Assembly (NCBI RefSeq): GCF_001028175.1
Contig: NZ_AEJF01000041.1
Coordinates: 23,905-87,904 of the forward strand
DNA from: Caballeronia mineralivorans PML1(12)
GTDB lineage: Bacteria; Pseudomonadota; Gammaproteobacteria; Burkholderiales; Burkholderiaceae
Length of the DNA: 64,000 bases
Direction: 5' to 3'
Shown piece after piece: positions 34,968 through 45,827 of this stretch. Both the position numbers and the translations under genes were made by a program. The notes beneath the pieces were generated by a model. The model searched no databases. It was not told the origin of the DNA and saw only the letters and a list, made by a program, of their open reading frames with translations. Each line of letters starts with the position of its first letter. The stretch's first letter is position 1.

Positions 34968-35975
34968 ATGCTTAGCACTGCAATCAGAAGCCTTTCAGTG
35001 GCGGCGGTCGTCGGCCTGCTTTTCCAACACCTCGCTTTAGCAGATACTCCGGCCGCGCCGAAGGTTATCGTGCTGGATTCCGGCGAGGCGCAACTGACGT
35101 TAATTGATGAAGCAAAACGACAGGTCCTGGCTACCGAACCAACAGGTAAAGAACCCCATCACCTGATGATTACGCCGGACAGCAGTTCGCTTATTGTCGC
35201 CGACTCTGTGTCGAATGATCTGATCTTTGTCGATCCGCGCAGCGGCAAGGTACAAAAACGGGTTGAAAACATAGAAGATCCGTACCAGCTCGGTTTTTCT
35301 CCCGACCACAAATGGTTCGTCACCGCTGGTTTGCGGCTGGACCGGGTCGATATCTATAAATACGACGGCCACGACCTCACGCTTGCAAAGCGTGTCCCAC
35401 TCGGGAAAACGCCTAGCCACATGACGTTTTCTTCTGACGCGAGCACGGTATTCGTCACGTTGCAGGATTCAGGCGAACTCGCTGCAATCGATCTGGCCAC
35501 TCAAACGGTGAAGTGGAAGATGCCGGTCGGGAACACGCCGGCCGGTCTCTGGATGACGCCGGGCGATCGGAACCTGCTGGTCGGCATGACGGGCGAAGAC
35601 GACGTTGCCGTTGTTGACTGGCATAAGCAGCAAGTCATAAAACGCATTCAGACTGGCAAAGGCGCGCACAACTTTCGCAATCTGGACGACGGCAAACACA
35701 TTGCCGTGACCAATCGCGTGGCCAGCACAATCAGCATCCTGGACTACACAACGTTGGAGAAGGTTGGCGATATCACGGGCTTATTGCCCGGACCCGACGA
35801 CATGGAACTGTCTGCCGATCGTAAAACTCTTTGGGTGACATTCCGGTTTGCGCGTCATGTCGGCGTGATCGATCTCGCCAGCCGCAAACTAATCGACACC
35901 ATCGCGGTCGGACGTTCTCCGCATGGGCTTTATTTTGCGGACCGGGCGCCTGTGTACGCACCGAATCCGGATTGA
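34968..35975 (+). CDS. Secreted YVTN-type beta-propeller protein
   Basis: From the ATG at 34968 the 335-residue product has a signal peptide (IRSLSVAAVVGLLFQHLALADT) and then about seven repeats of a beta-propeller blade with the YVTN/surface-layer pattern, for example PHHLMITPDSSSLIVADS, PSHMTFSSDASTVFVTLQD, PAGLWMTPGDRNLLVGMTG and PDDMELSADRKTLWVTFRF. The last, RSPHGLYFADRAPVYA, closes the ring. Function is unknown; relatives include cytochrome cd1-like and PQQ-associated propellers, but no heme ligand motif is present. It lies 57 bp upstream of a fatty acid hydroxylase gene and may share its transcript. Confidence 0.82.
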   Translation: MLSTAIRSLSVAAVVGLLFQHLALADTPAAPKVIVLDSGEAQLTLIDEAKRQVLATEPTGKEPHHLMITPDSSSLIVADSVSNDLIFVDPRSGKVQKRVENIEDPYQLGFSPDHKWFVTAGLRLDRVDIYKYDGHDLTLAKRVPLGKTPSHMTFSSDASTVFVTLQDSGELAAIDLATQTVKWKMPVGNTPAGLWMTPGDRNLLVGMTGEDDVAVVDWHKQQVIKRIQTGKGAHNFRNLDDGKHIAVTNRVASTISILDYTTLEKVGDITGLLPGPDDMELSADRKTLWVTFRFARHVGVIDLASRKLIDTIAVGRSPHGLYFADRAPVYAPNPD

Positions 35976-36032
35976 CATGCGCGGCGCTTTAATTCCCCTC
36001 GGTTCATTTTCAGGTAGTGCAAGAGGACCTCT

Positions 36033-37022
36033 ATGATTACTGAAATCGTCGCGCAACTCGACAATGTGGTCTCTACGCTGCAGACCCTGTTATACGTCGA
36101 CGTCGTCCAGCCGATCTTCTTCAAGGTCGGTTTGATGGGGTACGACGAAGATACCTACGATGCGCTCTACTGGGTGATCATCGGGGTGCTGGAGATACTG
36201 GCTACCTTCGCGATCTTGCGTCCGCTGGAGGCGTTGCGGCCGATCGAAACATGGCAAGACAGGAAGGCGGTTCGTTCTGACGTCTTCTATACCTGGATTG
36301 CCAAGCTAGGCCTCATTAACCTGACGTTCTTCTTTCTCCTGCAGCCCTTGTTCAATCATTGGCAGAGCCTGATTGCGATCTACGACATACCGAACATCGA
36401 CATCGACAGCGTTTGGCCCGGCGTGACGGATCAACCGGTCGTGTCGTTCCTGATCTATCTGGTGATCCTGGATTTCGCGGGTTACTGGTATCACCGCTGG
36501 CAACATCGCTTTGGCGTCTGGTGGGAGCTTCACGCCGTTCACCATAGCCAGCAGCAGATGTCGCTCTGGGCAGACGACCGCAATCACTTTCTCGACGACA
36601 TCATCCAGGCGGCATTCTTCGCGGCGCTTTCGCTTTTTATCGGCGTCCAGCCATCGCAGTTCGTGGTGCTGGTCGCGGTCAGCAACGTGCTGCAAAGCAT
36701 CCAGCACGTGAACGCGCACTTGCCGGTTGTTCCGTTCCTTGATCGCCTGCTGGTGAGCCCGACGTTTCATCGGCGTCATCACGCGATTGGTTATGGTCAT
36801 GAAGGCACGCGTTATGGCTGCAACTTCGGCGTCCTGTTTCCGTGGTGGGATATGTTGTTCAAGACCGCGGCGTGGAATCGCGCGACCGAGCCGACCGGCA
36901 TTCGGGACCAGTTGCCTGTGCCGGAAGGTTTTGCGCGCAACTATGGACACGGAGTGTGGGCGCAGCAGTTTTACGCGTTCGGACGGATTGCACAGCGCCT
37001 TCGCCGTGCGGCTTCTGCATGA
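36033..37022 (+). CDS. Sterol desaturase/fatty acid hydroxylase superfamily protein
   Basis: This 329-residue integral membrane protein has four to six helices and the diiron histidine clusters of the family: YWYHRWQHR, WWELHAVHHSQ and FHRRHHAIGYG, with QHVNAH between. Such enzymes hydroxylate or desaturate lipids using O2. AGAGGA precedes the ATG. The N-terminal hydrophobic part (IIGVLEILATFAILRPLEALRPIETW) is longer than in minimal members. The lipid substrate is unknown. The upstream secreted propeller is the only close neighbour in the same direction. Confidence 0.88.
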   Translation: MITEIVAQLDNVVSTLQTLLYVDVVQPIFFKVGLMGYDEDTYDALYWVIIGVLEILATFAILRPLEALRPIETWQDRKAVRSDVFYTWIAKLGLINLTFFFLLQPLFNHWQSLIAIYDIPNIDIDSVWPGVTDQPVVSFLIYLVILDFAGYWYHRWQHRFGVWWELHAVHHSQQQMSLWADDRNHFLDDIIQAAFFAALSLFIGVQPSQFVVLVAVSNVLQSIQHVNAHLPVVPFLDRLLVSPTFHRRHHAIGYGHEGTRYGCNFGVLFPWWDMLFKTAAWNRATEPTGIRDQLPVPEGFARNYGHGVWAQQFYAFGRIAQRLRRAASA

Positions 37023-37139
37023 TTGGAGACTGAGGGCAGGTGGTTTAAGCGGGCTGCGCACGCCGGGTCGGGTAGGGCGCGGGAAGCAGCCCCGACCGGG
37101 TGCGGCCCGTGAACGAAAATAGACTTGCTTAACCACTCC

Positions 37140-37173
37140 GCGGTAATGGCGATCGCCTGATTGCCATTACCGC
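37140..37173. terminator. Perfect 11-bp hairpin downstream of the hydroxylase
   Basis: GCGGTAATGGC (37140-37150) pairs exactly with GCCATTACCGC (37163-37173), with a 12-base loop. It is 118 bases after the hydroxylase stop. Without a U-tract it may be a terminator or an operator palindrome for the kdp promoter region. Confidence 0.4.
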
Positions 37174-37309
37174 ATGTTGACACGCCTGATTTCTCTTATA
37201 CCGGGCGCCTTCACCTCCAATGCCTTGGCTCACAAGGCGGCCGCCCCATCCCTTCTTCAGCGTTGCTCGGCGCCATTTCACGTCACCCCCGACGCCAAAC
37301 TCACCCGCG

Positions 37310-37335
37310 TTTTTACACTTTCTTTATACCCCCGC
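37310..37335 (+). promoter_or_regulatory. KdpE-like operator of the kdp operon
   Basis: TTTTTACACTTTCTTTATA followed by CCCCCGC occupies 37310-37335, about 80-100 bases upstream of the first kdp start. It closely resembles the T-rich then C-rich KdpE box known upstream of E. coli kdpFABC (TTTATA/TTTACACC type). The complete KdpDE pair is encoded at the end of the same operon, so autogenous control under potassium limitation is likely. No certain -35/-10 pair was assigned. Confidence 0.6.
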
Positions 37336-37412
37336 TCGTTCTCTTTTCCGGCCGTTTACGCGCGATCAACTAACCTTCAGCACGTCCAAATCCGCTACGG
37401 GAGATCAAAACA

Positions 37413-37517
37413 ATGGACCTGCTATATATCGCCGGCATCATCGCCTTCTGGGTAGTGACTGCGGCCCTTGCCATCGGTTGCGACAAGTTGCGTCGCGCTC
37501 CGGGAGGTCGTCCATGA
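37413..37517 (+). CDS. Micro-ORF: 34-residue membrane peptide upstream of kdpF
   Basis: An ATG at 37413, with GGGAGA seven bases upstream, opens a 34-residue peptide, MDLLYIAGIIAFWVVTAALA then IGCDKLRRAPGGRP. It has one transmembrane helix and a basic C-terminal tail. Its stop overlaps the kdpF start (ATGA at 37514-37517), and kdpF overlaps kdpA in the same way, so the three are translationally coupled. The good ribosome binding site and coupling make it a real gene. It may be a second KdpF-like accessory subunit; I know no established function. Confidence 0.72.
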   Translation: MDLLYIAGIIAFWVVTAALAIGCDKLRRAPGGRP

Positions 37518-37609
37518 CCACCTGGATGATGATCCTGGCAGGTGCTTCGACACTGCTGTTATTCGTGTACCTCGTGTACGCACTATTGCGTGCGGAGGAT
37601 CTGGAATGA
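37514..37609 (+). CDS. kdpF: KdpF, small subunit of the K+ ATPase
   Basis: This 31-residue peptide, MTTWMMILAGASTLLLFVYL then VYALLRAEDLE, is one transmembrane helix ending in the ALLRAE motif typical of KdpF. KdpF stabilises the KdpABC complex in the inner membrane. Its stop codon overlaps the kdpA start by four bases (ATGA). It is too short for usual gene-calling cutoffs and is easily missed. Confidence 0.88.
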   Translation: MTTWMMILAGASTLLLFVYLVYALLRAEDLE

Positions 37610-39414
37610 ACGCCAATACGCTGTTTCAAACGGGCTTGTATATCGTCGTGCTGATCGCGCTTGCGATTCCGCTCGGCCGGTATATGACCTCCGTGCTCGA
37701 CGGCTCGTCAGTAGTCGTCCGACGCATCGGCCGCCCGGTCGAAGCGCTGTTGTACAAGCTTGCCGGCGTCGACGACAAGGCGGAAATGTCGTGGAAGCAC
37801 TACGCATTTGCCGTGCTTGCCTTCAATGCGCTCGGCGCCTTGGTCGTGTTCGGGTTCCTGCGCTTGCAGCAGTGGCTGCCGTCCAACCCGCAATCGTTCG
37901 GTCCGATGACCCCGGACGCCGCGTTCAACACGGCAGTCAGCTTCGTGACCAACACGAACTGGCAAGACTACACGCCTGAGTCGACCGCGAGCTACCTGTC
38001 GCAGATGGTTGGCCTGACCGTGCAGAACTTTTTCTCTGCCGCGACTGGTATTGCCGTTGTCGTTGCGCTGATTCGCGGTTTCGCGCGTCACACCGCTACG
38101 ACCATCGGTAACTTCTGGGTCGACCTGACGCGCATCACGCTGTACATCCTTGCGCCGATCGCCACGGTTATCGCGCTGGTGTTCGTGAGCCAGGGCGTGA
38201 TCCAGAACTTCGAGGCTTACCAGGATGTCTCCACGGTCCAGACGACGACCTACCAGACGCCGAAGACGGATGCGCAGGGCAATCCGGTCAAGGACGCCAA
38301 GGGCAATCCGGTGATGGTGGACAACAAGGCCGACAAGCAGACGATCGCGATGGGTCCGGTTGCTTCGCAAGAAGCGATCAAGATGCTCGGCACCAACGGC
38401 GGTGGTTTCTTCAACGCCAACTCCGCGCATCCGTACGAAAACCCGACGCCGTTCTCCAACTTCGTCCAGATGATTGCAATGCTCGTCATTCCAGCGGCGT
38501 TGTGTGTCGTGTTCGGGCGCATGGTGGGCGACAAACGGCAGGGCTACGCGATCCTCGCGGCGATGACCATCGCCTTTACCATTGCATGCTGGGGCGAGAT
38601 TTCGTTCGAGCAGGCCGGCAATCCGCTGTTCACCTCGCTGCACGTTGACCAGAGCGCGTCGGCCATGCAGGCAGGCGGTAACGCCGAGGGCAAGGAAGTT
38701 CGCTTCGGTATTGCGCAGTCCGGCATCTTTACGGTTGCTACCACGGCTGCATCGTGTGGTGCGGTGAACAACGCGCACGACTCGCTGACGCCAATGGGCG
38801 GCTTCGTACCGCTCTTGTTGATCCAGCTCGGCGAAGTGATTTTCGGCGGCGTGGGTTCGGGCTTATACGGGATGCTGGTCTTCGCCATGCTCGCGGTGTT
38901 CGTCGCCGGCCTGATGATCGGTCGTACGCCTGAATACATCGGCAAGAAGATCGAATCGTACGAGATGAAGATGGTGGCTATCGTGGTGTTGCTGACGCCG
39001 TTCCTGGTGCTGCTCGGTGCGTCGATTGGCGTGCTGACGACAGCGGGTCAAGCGGGCATAGCGAACCCCGGGCCGCATGGATTCTCCGAGATTCTCTACG
39101 CCTATAGCTCCGCTGCGAACAACAACGGCAGCGCCTTCGCTGGCCTTACGGTAAGCACGCCGTTCTACAACATCTCGACCGGCATTGCCATGTGGTTCGG
39201 CCGCTTTGGCTCGATCATCCCGGTGCTGGCGATCGCGGGTGCGCTCGCCGCCAAGAAGCGTATTGCCACTACGGCCGGCAGCTTGCCGACCCATGGTCCG
39301 CTGTTCGTCGTGTTGTTGCTCGGCACAGTCGTGCTCGTCGGTGCATTGACCTACGTTCCCGCGCTCGCGCTGGGTCCCGTGGTCGAGCATCTGATGATGC
39401 TCTCGGGCAAATAA
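37606..39414 (+). CDS. kdpA: KdpA, K+-channel-like subunit of the Kdp ATPase
   Basis: This 602-residue inner-membrane protein has about ten helices and the four selectivity-filter-like repeats: TNTNWQDYT, GTNGGGFFNANSAHPYENP, CGAVNNAHDSLTPMGGF and SSAANNNGSAFAG. It binds K+ and delivers it to KdpB. The start at 37606 overlaps kdpF. A periplasmic loop at about residues 219-245 has an insertion with a tandem DAxGNPV repeat (DAQGNPVKDAKGNPVMV) that I do not recall in E. coli KdpA. The length is otherwise near the family norm of about 560-600. Confidence 0.97.
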   Translation: MNANTLFQTGLYIVVLIALAIPLGRYMTSVLDGSSVVVRRIGRPVEALLYKLAGVDDKAEMSWKHYAFAVLAFNALGALVVFGFLRLQQWLPSNPQSFGPMTPDAAFNTAVSFVTNTNWQDYTPESTASYLSQMVGLTVQNFFSAATGIAVVVALIRGFARHTATTIGNFWVDLTRITLYILAPIATVIALVFVSQGVIQNFEAYQDVSTVQTTTYQTPKTDAQGNPVKDAKGNPVMVDNKADKQTIAMGPVASQEAIKMLGTNGGGFFNANSAHPYENPTPFSNFVQMIAMLVIPAALCVVFGRMVGDKRQGYAILAAMTIAFTIACWGEISFEQAGNPLFTSLHVDQSASAMQAGGNAEGKEVRFGIAQSGIFTVATTAASCGAVNNAHDSLTPMGGFVPLLLIQLGEVIFGGVGSGLYGMLVFAMLAVFVAGLMIGRTPEYIGKKIESYEMKMVAIVVLLTPFLVLLGASIGVLTTAGQAGIANPGPHGFSEILYAYSSAANNNGSAFAGLTVSTPFYNISTGIAMWFGRFGSIIPVLAIAGALAAKKRIATTAGSLPTHGPLFVVLLLGTVVLVGALTYVPALALGPVVEHLMMLSGK

Positions 39415-39438
39415 GCGGTCACTGATACAGAGGAAAGT

Positions 39439-41592
<2,154 letters not shown>

Positions 41593-41607
41593 TCCGAGCA
41601 GGGCTTT

Positions 41608-41641
41608 GGCCGGGTAGTACGCAAGCTTTATATACCCGGCC
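41608..41641 (+). terminator. Terminator-like hairpin inside the kdp operon, between kdpB and kdpC
   Basis: GGCCGGGTA (41608-41616) pairs perfectly with TACCCGGCC (41633-41641), followed at once by TCTTTTCT. A stable GC-rich 9-bp stem plus U-rich tail 15 bp after the kdpB stop is the form of an intrinsic terminator. It would reduce transcription of kdpCDE relative to kdpAB. Confidence 0.65.
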
Positions 41642-41689
41642 TCTTTTCTGCACGATGGTCCTCGTTTCAATTTACCAGGGTTAATAGTC

Positions 41690-42271
41690 ATGACAAAAAT
41701 CTTTCGTCCTGTGATCGTGTTGTTCGCGGCATTGACCGTGATGACCGGGGTTGTGTATCCGGTCGTGGTCACGGCGGTCGCGCATGCTGCTTTCGCCAGC
41801 CAGGCAAACGGCAGCCTGATCGAGAAAAACGGCAAGCCAGTTGGCTCCGAATTGCTGGGTCAGCAATTCGATGCACCGGGCTATTTCTGGGGCCGCATAT
41901 CTGCCACGTCACCGAACCCGTATAACCCGCAAAGCTCGGGCGCTTCGAACCTCGGCCCGACGAATCCGGCGCTTGCGGATGAAGTGAAAGGACGCATCAG
42001 TGCGCTGCACGACGCGGACCCGACGAATACAGCGCCGATCCCGGTCGACCTCGTGACATCGTCAGGCAGCGGTCTCGATCCCGAGATCAGCCCTGCTGCG
42101 GCCGCCTATCAGATCGACCGCGTCGCGAAGGCACGCAAGCTGTCGCACAACGACGTCGATGCGCTGGTTCAACGCGCAACGAGCGGCCGCCAGTTCGGTA
42201 TCCTTGGCGAAGCGCGTGTGAACGTGCTGAAGCTGAACCTCGCGCTTGACGAACTGAAGCCCGCCAGCTGA
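41690..42271 (+). CDS. kdpC: KdpC, accessory subunit of the Kdp ATPase
   Basis: This 193-residue protein has a single N-terminal helix ([28 protein letters not shown]) and a periplasmic domain with [18 protein letters not shown] and [15 protein letters not shown] sequence ([14 protein letters not shown]), then [20 protein letters not shown], all KdpC hallmarks. It helps ATP binding and couples KdpA to KdpB. The gap to kdpB is 97 bp, unusually long for this operon, and contains a terminator-like hairpin. Its stop overlaps the kdpD start (TGATG). Confidence 0.96.
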   Translation: MTKIFRPVIVLFAALTVMTGVVYPVVVTAVAHAAFASQANGSLIEKNGKPVGSELLGQQFDAPGYFWGRISATSPNPYNPQSSGASNLGPTNPALADEVKGRISALHDADPTNTAPIPVDLVTSSGSGLDPEISPAAAAYQIDRVAKARKLSHNDVDALVQRATSGRQFGILGEARVNVLKLNLALDELKPAS

Positions 42272-45063
42272 TGGACCGTCCCGATCCCGACGAACTGCTC
42301 GACAAGATCCAGCGCGACGAAGAGAAAAAGCAGCGTGGCAAGTTGAAGATTTTCTTCGGTGCATCGGCTGGTGTCGGGAAGACCTATGCCATGCTGCAAG
42401 CCGGGCATCGACGCCGGGACGACGGTTTCGACACTGTCGTCGGTATTGTCGAGACGCATGGCCGCAAGGAGACGCTGGCACTGGTCGAAGGGCTGGACGC
42501 GATACCGCTGACGCACTACGAGTACCGTGGTCGCCAGCTGCCCGAATTCGACCTCGACGCTGCCCTCGTGCGCAAGCCGCAACTGATTCTTGTCGATGAA
42601 CTGGCGCATTCGAACGTGCAAGGCGCTCGTCACCTGAAAAGGTGGCAGGACGTGTACGAATTGCTCGACGCGGGCATCGACGTGTACACCACGGTCAACG
42701 TCCAGCATCTGGAGAGCCTCAACGATATCGTCGGGCAGATCACGGGTATCCGCGTATGGGAAACCGTGCCGGACCGCGTGTTCGATCTCGCCGATGAAGT
42801 CACGCTCGTCGACCTGCCGGCAGAAGAGTTGCTTGACCGGTTGAGGGATGGAAAGGTTTACATGCCGCAGCAGGCGGCAAACGCGGTAAAGAATTTTTTT
42901 CGCAAAGGCAACCTGATTGCCTTGCGCGAACTCGCGCTGCGTCGAACGGCTGACCGCGTGGACGCGCAGATGCGCGAGTATCGCGCTGATCAGTCGATCA
43001 GCCGGATCTGGCAGGCACGTGAGCGGCTTATTGCATGCATTGGTCCGGGTCCTGAAAGTGCCACACTGGTTCGCTCGGCCGCGCGCCTGGCTGCGAGCCT
43101 CAAGGCGGACTGGCTGGCGGTATATGTTGAAACACCCAAGCTGCAGCGGTTGCCTGACGTATGGCGCAAACGTACGCTGGACGCACTCAAGCTGGCGTCC
43201 GAGCTGGGCGCGGAAACCGTGACCCTCGATGGCGCCGACGCGGCTGCCACGCTGGTCGCGTACGCGCGCATGCGCAATGTATCGAAGATTGTTGCGGGAG
43301 CGTCGGACGCGCCCGGCTGGCGCCGGTTGCTTGACTTGCCTGTTGCCGAAGCGCTGGTGCAGTATGCGCACGATATCGACGTGACGCTCGTGGGTGTGAA
43401 AGCGGTGAAGGAAGCACGCGAGCGCCACGCAAGCATTCCGATGTTCTCCGGGGTCCGCAATGAAACGCGATCCTCGCCCAACACATACATTTATGCAGCC
43501 GCTATTGGCGTTGCGATTACCGCACTAGCAAGTCTGCTGTCCCGCCACATCGACCTCACGAACCTCGTGATGTTGTATTTGCTGGGCGTCGTCTTCGCCG
43601 CGGTTCGACTTGGACGGGGCCCCGGTGTACTACTGTCATTCCTGAGCGTCGCGGCATTTGATTTCTTCTTCGTTCCACCGCAACTCTCGTTTTCTGTCTC
43701 GGACACGCAGTATCTTCTGACCTTCTTTGTCATGCTGTTGACGTCTCTGACGATCAGTCATCTGACTTCGAATCTTCGGCGTCAGGCGCGGGTAGCCTCG
43801 TTGCGCGAGCGGCGCACGGGCGCCATGTACGCCATGACCCGCGAACTGGGCGGCGCGTTGATGACCGAGCAGATCATTGAAATAGGAACGCGGCACGTGG
43901 GGGAAATCTTCCAGGCCAAGGTTGCCATCCTGCTTCCCGACAGCTCGGAAAAGGTCCGGCAGAAAGTCGACGATCCGAATCCGCAGGTCACGCTCGACGC
44001 GGCCGATCTCGACATCGACATCGCGCAATGGGTGTACGACCAGCAGAAGCCTGCAGGGCGCGGAACGGACACCCTGCCGGCCAGCAATGCGCTGTATCTG
44101 CCGCTCAAGGCGCCGATGCGTACACGAGGTGTCCTCGCGCTCATCACCGGTAACGCCGCCGAGCTTGCGGTACCGGAACAGCAACGCATGATCGATACGT
44201 TTGCTTCGCAGATTGCGCTTGCGCTTGAACGTGTCCACTACGTTGAAATCGCGCAGGACGCGTTGGTCAACATGGAGTCGGAGCGCATGCGCAACTCGCT
44301 GCTCTCGGCGATCTCGCACGACTTGCGCACGCCGCTGACCTCGATCGTCGGATTCGCGTCGGTGCTGGAGGAGCAGCAGCGTCTTCCCAACGGGTCTGCC
44401 GACAGCGCGCGCGAGCTGGTTCACGCGATCCACGAGGAAGCGCTGCGCATGAGCGGGCTTGTGACGAATCTGCTCGACATGGCCCGGCTTCAGGCGGGGA
44501 GCATTCGTCTGAATCGGCAGTGGCTGATGCTGGAGGAAGTGGTCGGCGCGGCTCTGGCGGTGTGTCGCCGTACGCTCGCCGGGCGCCCGGTGCAGGTTCG
44601 TGTTCCGCCTGACCTTCCGCTGATTCAACTCGATGCCGTATTGATGGAGCGGCTTCTCGCCAACCTGTTCGAGAACGCAGCGAAATACACGCCGCGGGAC
44701 TCGGCGCTGTCAATCCATGCAGCCGTCGAACAGCAAGCCGGCGAGCGTTATGTCCGGGTCTGCGTGGACGACAACGGGCCGGGTCTGGCTCCGGGAATTC
44801 AACAAACGCTCTTCGATAAATTCACGCGTGGCGAGAAGGAATCCGCGAAACCCGGGATCGGACTGGGCCTTGCAATCTGCCGGGCGATCGTAGAGGCACA
44901 TGGTGGGAAGATTGGCGCCGAGAATAGGGAGGATAGCGAAGGAAAAATTCTAGGCGCGAGGTTCTGGTTCACGCTGCCGGCCAATCAGACGCCGCCTTTC
45001 GAGGTGCTTCCTGAGGAGAGCGGCGAGGGGCCTGAAGCTGCCGCGGACTCGGATACTCCATGA
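42271..45063 (+). CDS. kdpD: KdpD, sensor histidine kinase
   Basis: This 930-residue protein has the N-terminal KdpD domain with a Walker-like GASAGVGKTYAML near residue 30, a Usp domain at about 250-375, four transmembrane helices at about 405-500 (DUF4118; IDLTNLVMLYLLGVVFAAVRLGRGPGV), a GAF-like region, then HisKA with the phospho-accepting His in AISHDLRTPLTSIVG (about residue 690) and HATPase motifs LFENAAKYTP and GIGLGLAICRAIVEAHGG. It senses low K+ or ionic strength and phosphorylates KdpE. It is translationally coupled to kdpC and kdpE. Confidence 0.97.
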   Translation: MDRPDPDELLDKIQRDEEKKQRGKLKIFFGASAGVGKTYAMLQAGHRRRDDGFDTVVGIVETHGRKETLALVEGLDAIPLTHYEYRGRQLPEFDLDAALVRKPQLILVDELAHSNVQGARHLKRWQDVYELLDAGIDVYTTVNVQHLESLNDIVGQITGIRVWETVPDRVFDLADEVTLVDLPAEELLDRLRDGKVYMPQQAANAVKNFFRKGNLIALRELALRRTADRVDAQMREYRADQSISRIWQARERLIACIGPGPESATLVRSAARLAASLKADWLAVYVETPKLQRLPDVWRKRTLDALKLASELGAETVTLDGADAAATLVAYARMRNVSKIVAGASDAPGWRRLLDLPVAEALVQYAHDIDVTLVGVKAVKEARERHASIPMFSGVRNETRSSPNTYIYAAAIGVAITALASLLSRHIDLTNLVMLYLLGVVFAAVRLGRGPGVLLSFLSVAAFDFFFVPPQLSFSVSDTQYLLTFFVMLLTSLTISHLTSNLRRQARVASLRERRTGAMYAMTRELGGALMTEQIIEIGTRHVGEIFQAKVAILLPDSSEKVRQKVDDPNPQVTLDAADLDIDIAQWVYDQQKPAGRGTDTLPASNALYLPLKAPMRTRGVLALITGNAAELAVPEQQRMIDTFASQIALALERVHYVEIAQDALVNMESERMRNSLLSAISHDLRTPLTSIVGFASVLEEQQRLPNGSADSARELVHAIHEEALRMSGLVTNLLDMARLQAGSIRLNRQWLMLEEVVGAALAVCRRTLAGRPVQVRVPPDLPLIQLDAVLMERLLANLFENAAKYTPRDSALSIHAAVEQQAGERYVRVCVDDNGPGLAPGIQQTLFDKFTRGEKESAKPGIGLGLAICRAIVEAHGGKIGAENREDSEGKILGARFWFTLPANQTPPFEVLPEESGEGPEAAADSDTP

Positions 45064-45758
45064 GCGAACCTACTTTGACCGTTGTTGTCATTGAAGACGA
45101 CAAGCAGATCCGCCGTTTCGTACGAAGCACGCTGGAAGCGCAGGGCATGACCGTGTTCGAGGCGGAAGCCGGACAACAGGGCTTGCGTGAAGCCGCTTTT
45201 CGTTTGCCCGATCTCATTGTCATCGACCTTGGCTTGCCGGACACCGACGGTATCGACGTCATTCGTGAACTGCGTACCTGGACCGAGCAGCCGGTGATCG
45301 TGCTCTCCGCGCGCACCCACGAAGATGCCAAGGTTGCGGCGCTGGATGCGGGCGCGGACGACTATCTCACCAAGCCTTTCGGTGTGTCGGAGCTGCTCGC
45401 GCGAATTCGTGCGCAGCTAAGACGGCGTAATCGTGGCGGGCAACAGGGGACGCCGTTGGTACGGTTCGGCCCTGTCTCGGTCGATCTGTCGGAGAGGCGT
45501 GTGACGCGCGACGGGACGGCGATTCATCTCACGCCGATCGAGTATCGGCTGCTAACTGCGCTGGTGCGCCATGCCGGACGAGTCATTACGCATCAGCAAT
45601 TGCTGCGCGAAGTGTGGGGGCCGGCTTACGTCGAGAACCAGCATTATTTGCGCGTTTATATGGGGCATCTGCGCCACAAGCTTGAGCTGGATCCGACGCA
45701 GCCGGTTCATATCGTTACGGAGACTGGGGTGGGTTACAGGCTCGTGGGCGCGCAGTAG
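45060..45758 (+). CDS. kdpE: KdpE, response regulator
   Basis: This 232-residue OmpR/PhoB-type regulator has the receiver acidic pair near residue 10 (VIEDDKQ), phospho-accepting Asp in IVIDLGLPDTDG (about residue 53), the conserved Lys in YLTKPFG, and a winged-helix DNA-binding domain with HLTPIEYRLLTALVRHAGRVITHQQLLREVWG. It overlaps kdpD by four bases. It should activate the promoter near 37.3 kb when phosphorylated. Confidence 0.97.
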   Translation: MSEPTLTVVVIEDDKQIRRFVRSTLEAQGMTVFEAEAGQQGLREAAFRLPDLIVIDLGLPDTDGIDVIRELRTWTEQPVIVLSARTHEDAKVAALDAGADDYLTKPFGVSELLARIRAQLRRRNRGGQQGTPLVRFGPVSVDLSERRVTRDGTAIHLTPIEYRLLTALVRHAGRVITHQQLLREVWGPAYVENQHYLRVYMGHLRHKLELDPTQPVHIVTETGVGYRLVGAQ

Positions 45759-45792
45759 GCGATCCCGGCCTTGGACGTTCTTCAGCAGCATC

Positions 45793-45820
45793 TCCCCGCG
45801 CATCCGACAGCACGCGGGGA
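45793..45820. terminator. Hairpin after kdpE
   Basis: TCCCCGCG (45793-45800) pairs exactly with CGCGGGGA (45813-45820), with outer GGACGT (near 45774) and ACGTCC (45821-45826) able to add a second stem. It lies between convergent kdpE and a small leftward gene and is a probable terminator, without a U-tract. Confidence 0.45.
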
Positions 45821-45827
45821 ACGTCCC

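Larger units (their letters stand above)
37023..37412. other. Region upstream of the kdp operon
   Basis: These 390 bp contain a perfect 11-bp hairpin (37140-37173), the KdpE-like box (37310-37335), and the promoter and leader of the kdp operon. GTGGTTTAAGC near 37040 and GCTTAACCAC near 37125 form an imperfect long-range inverted repeat. No other gene is supported. Confidence 0.5.
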
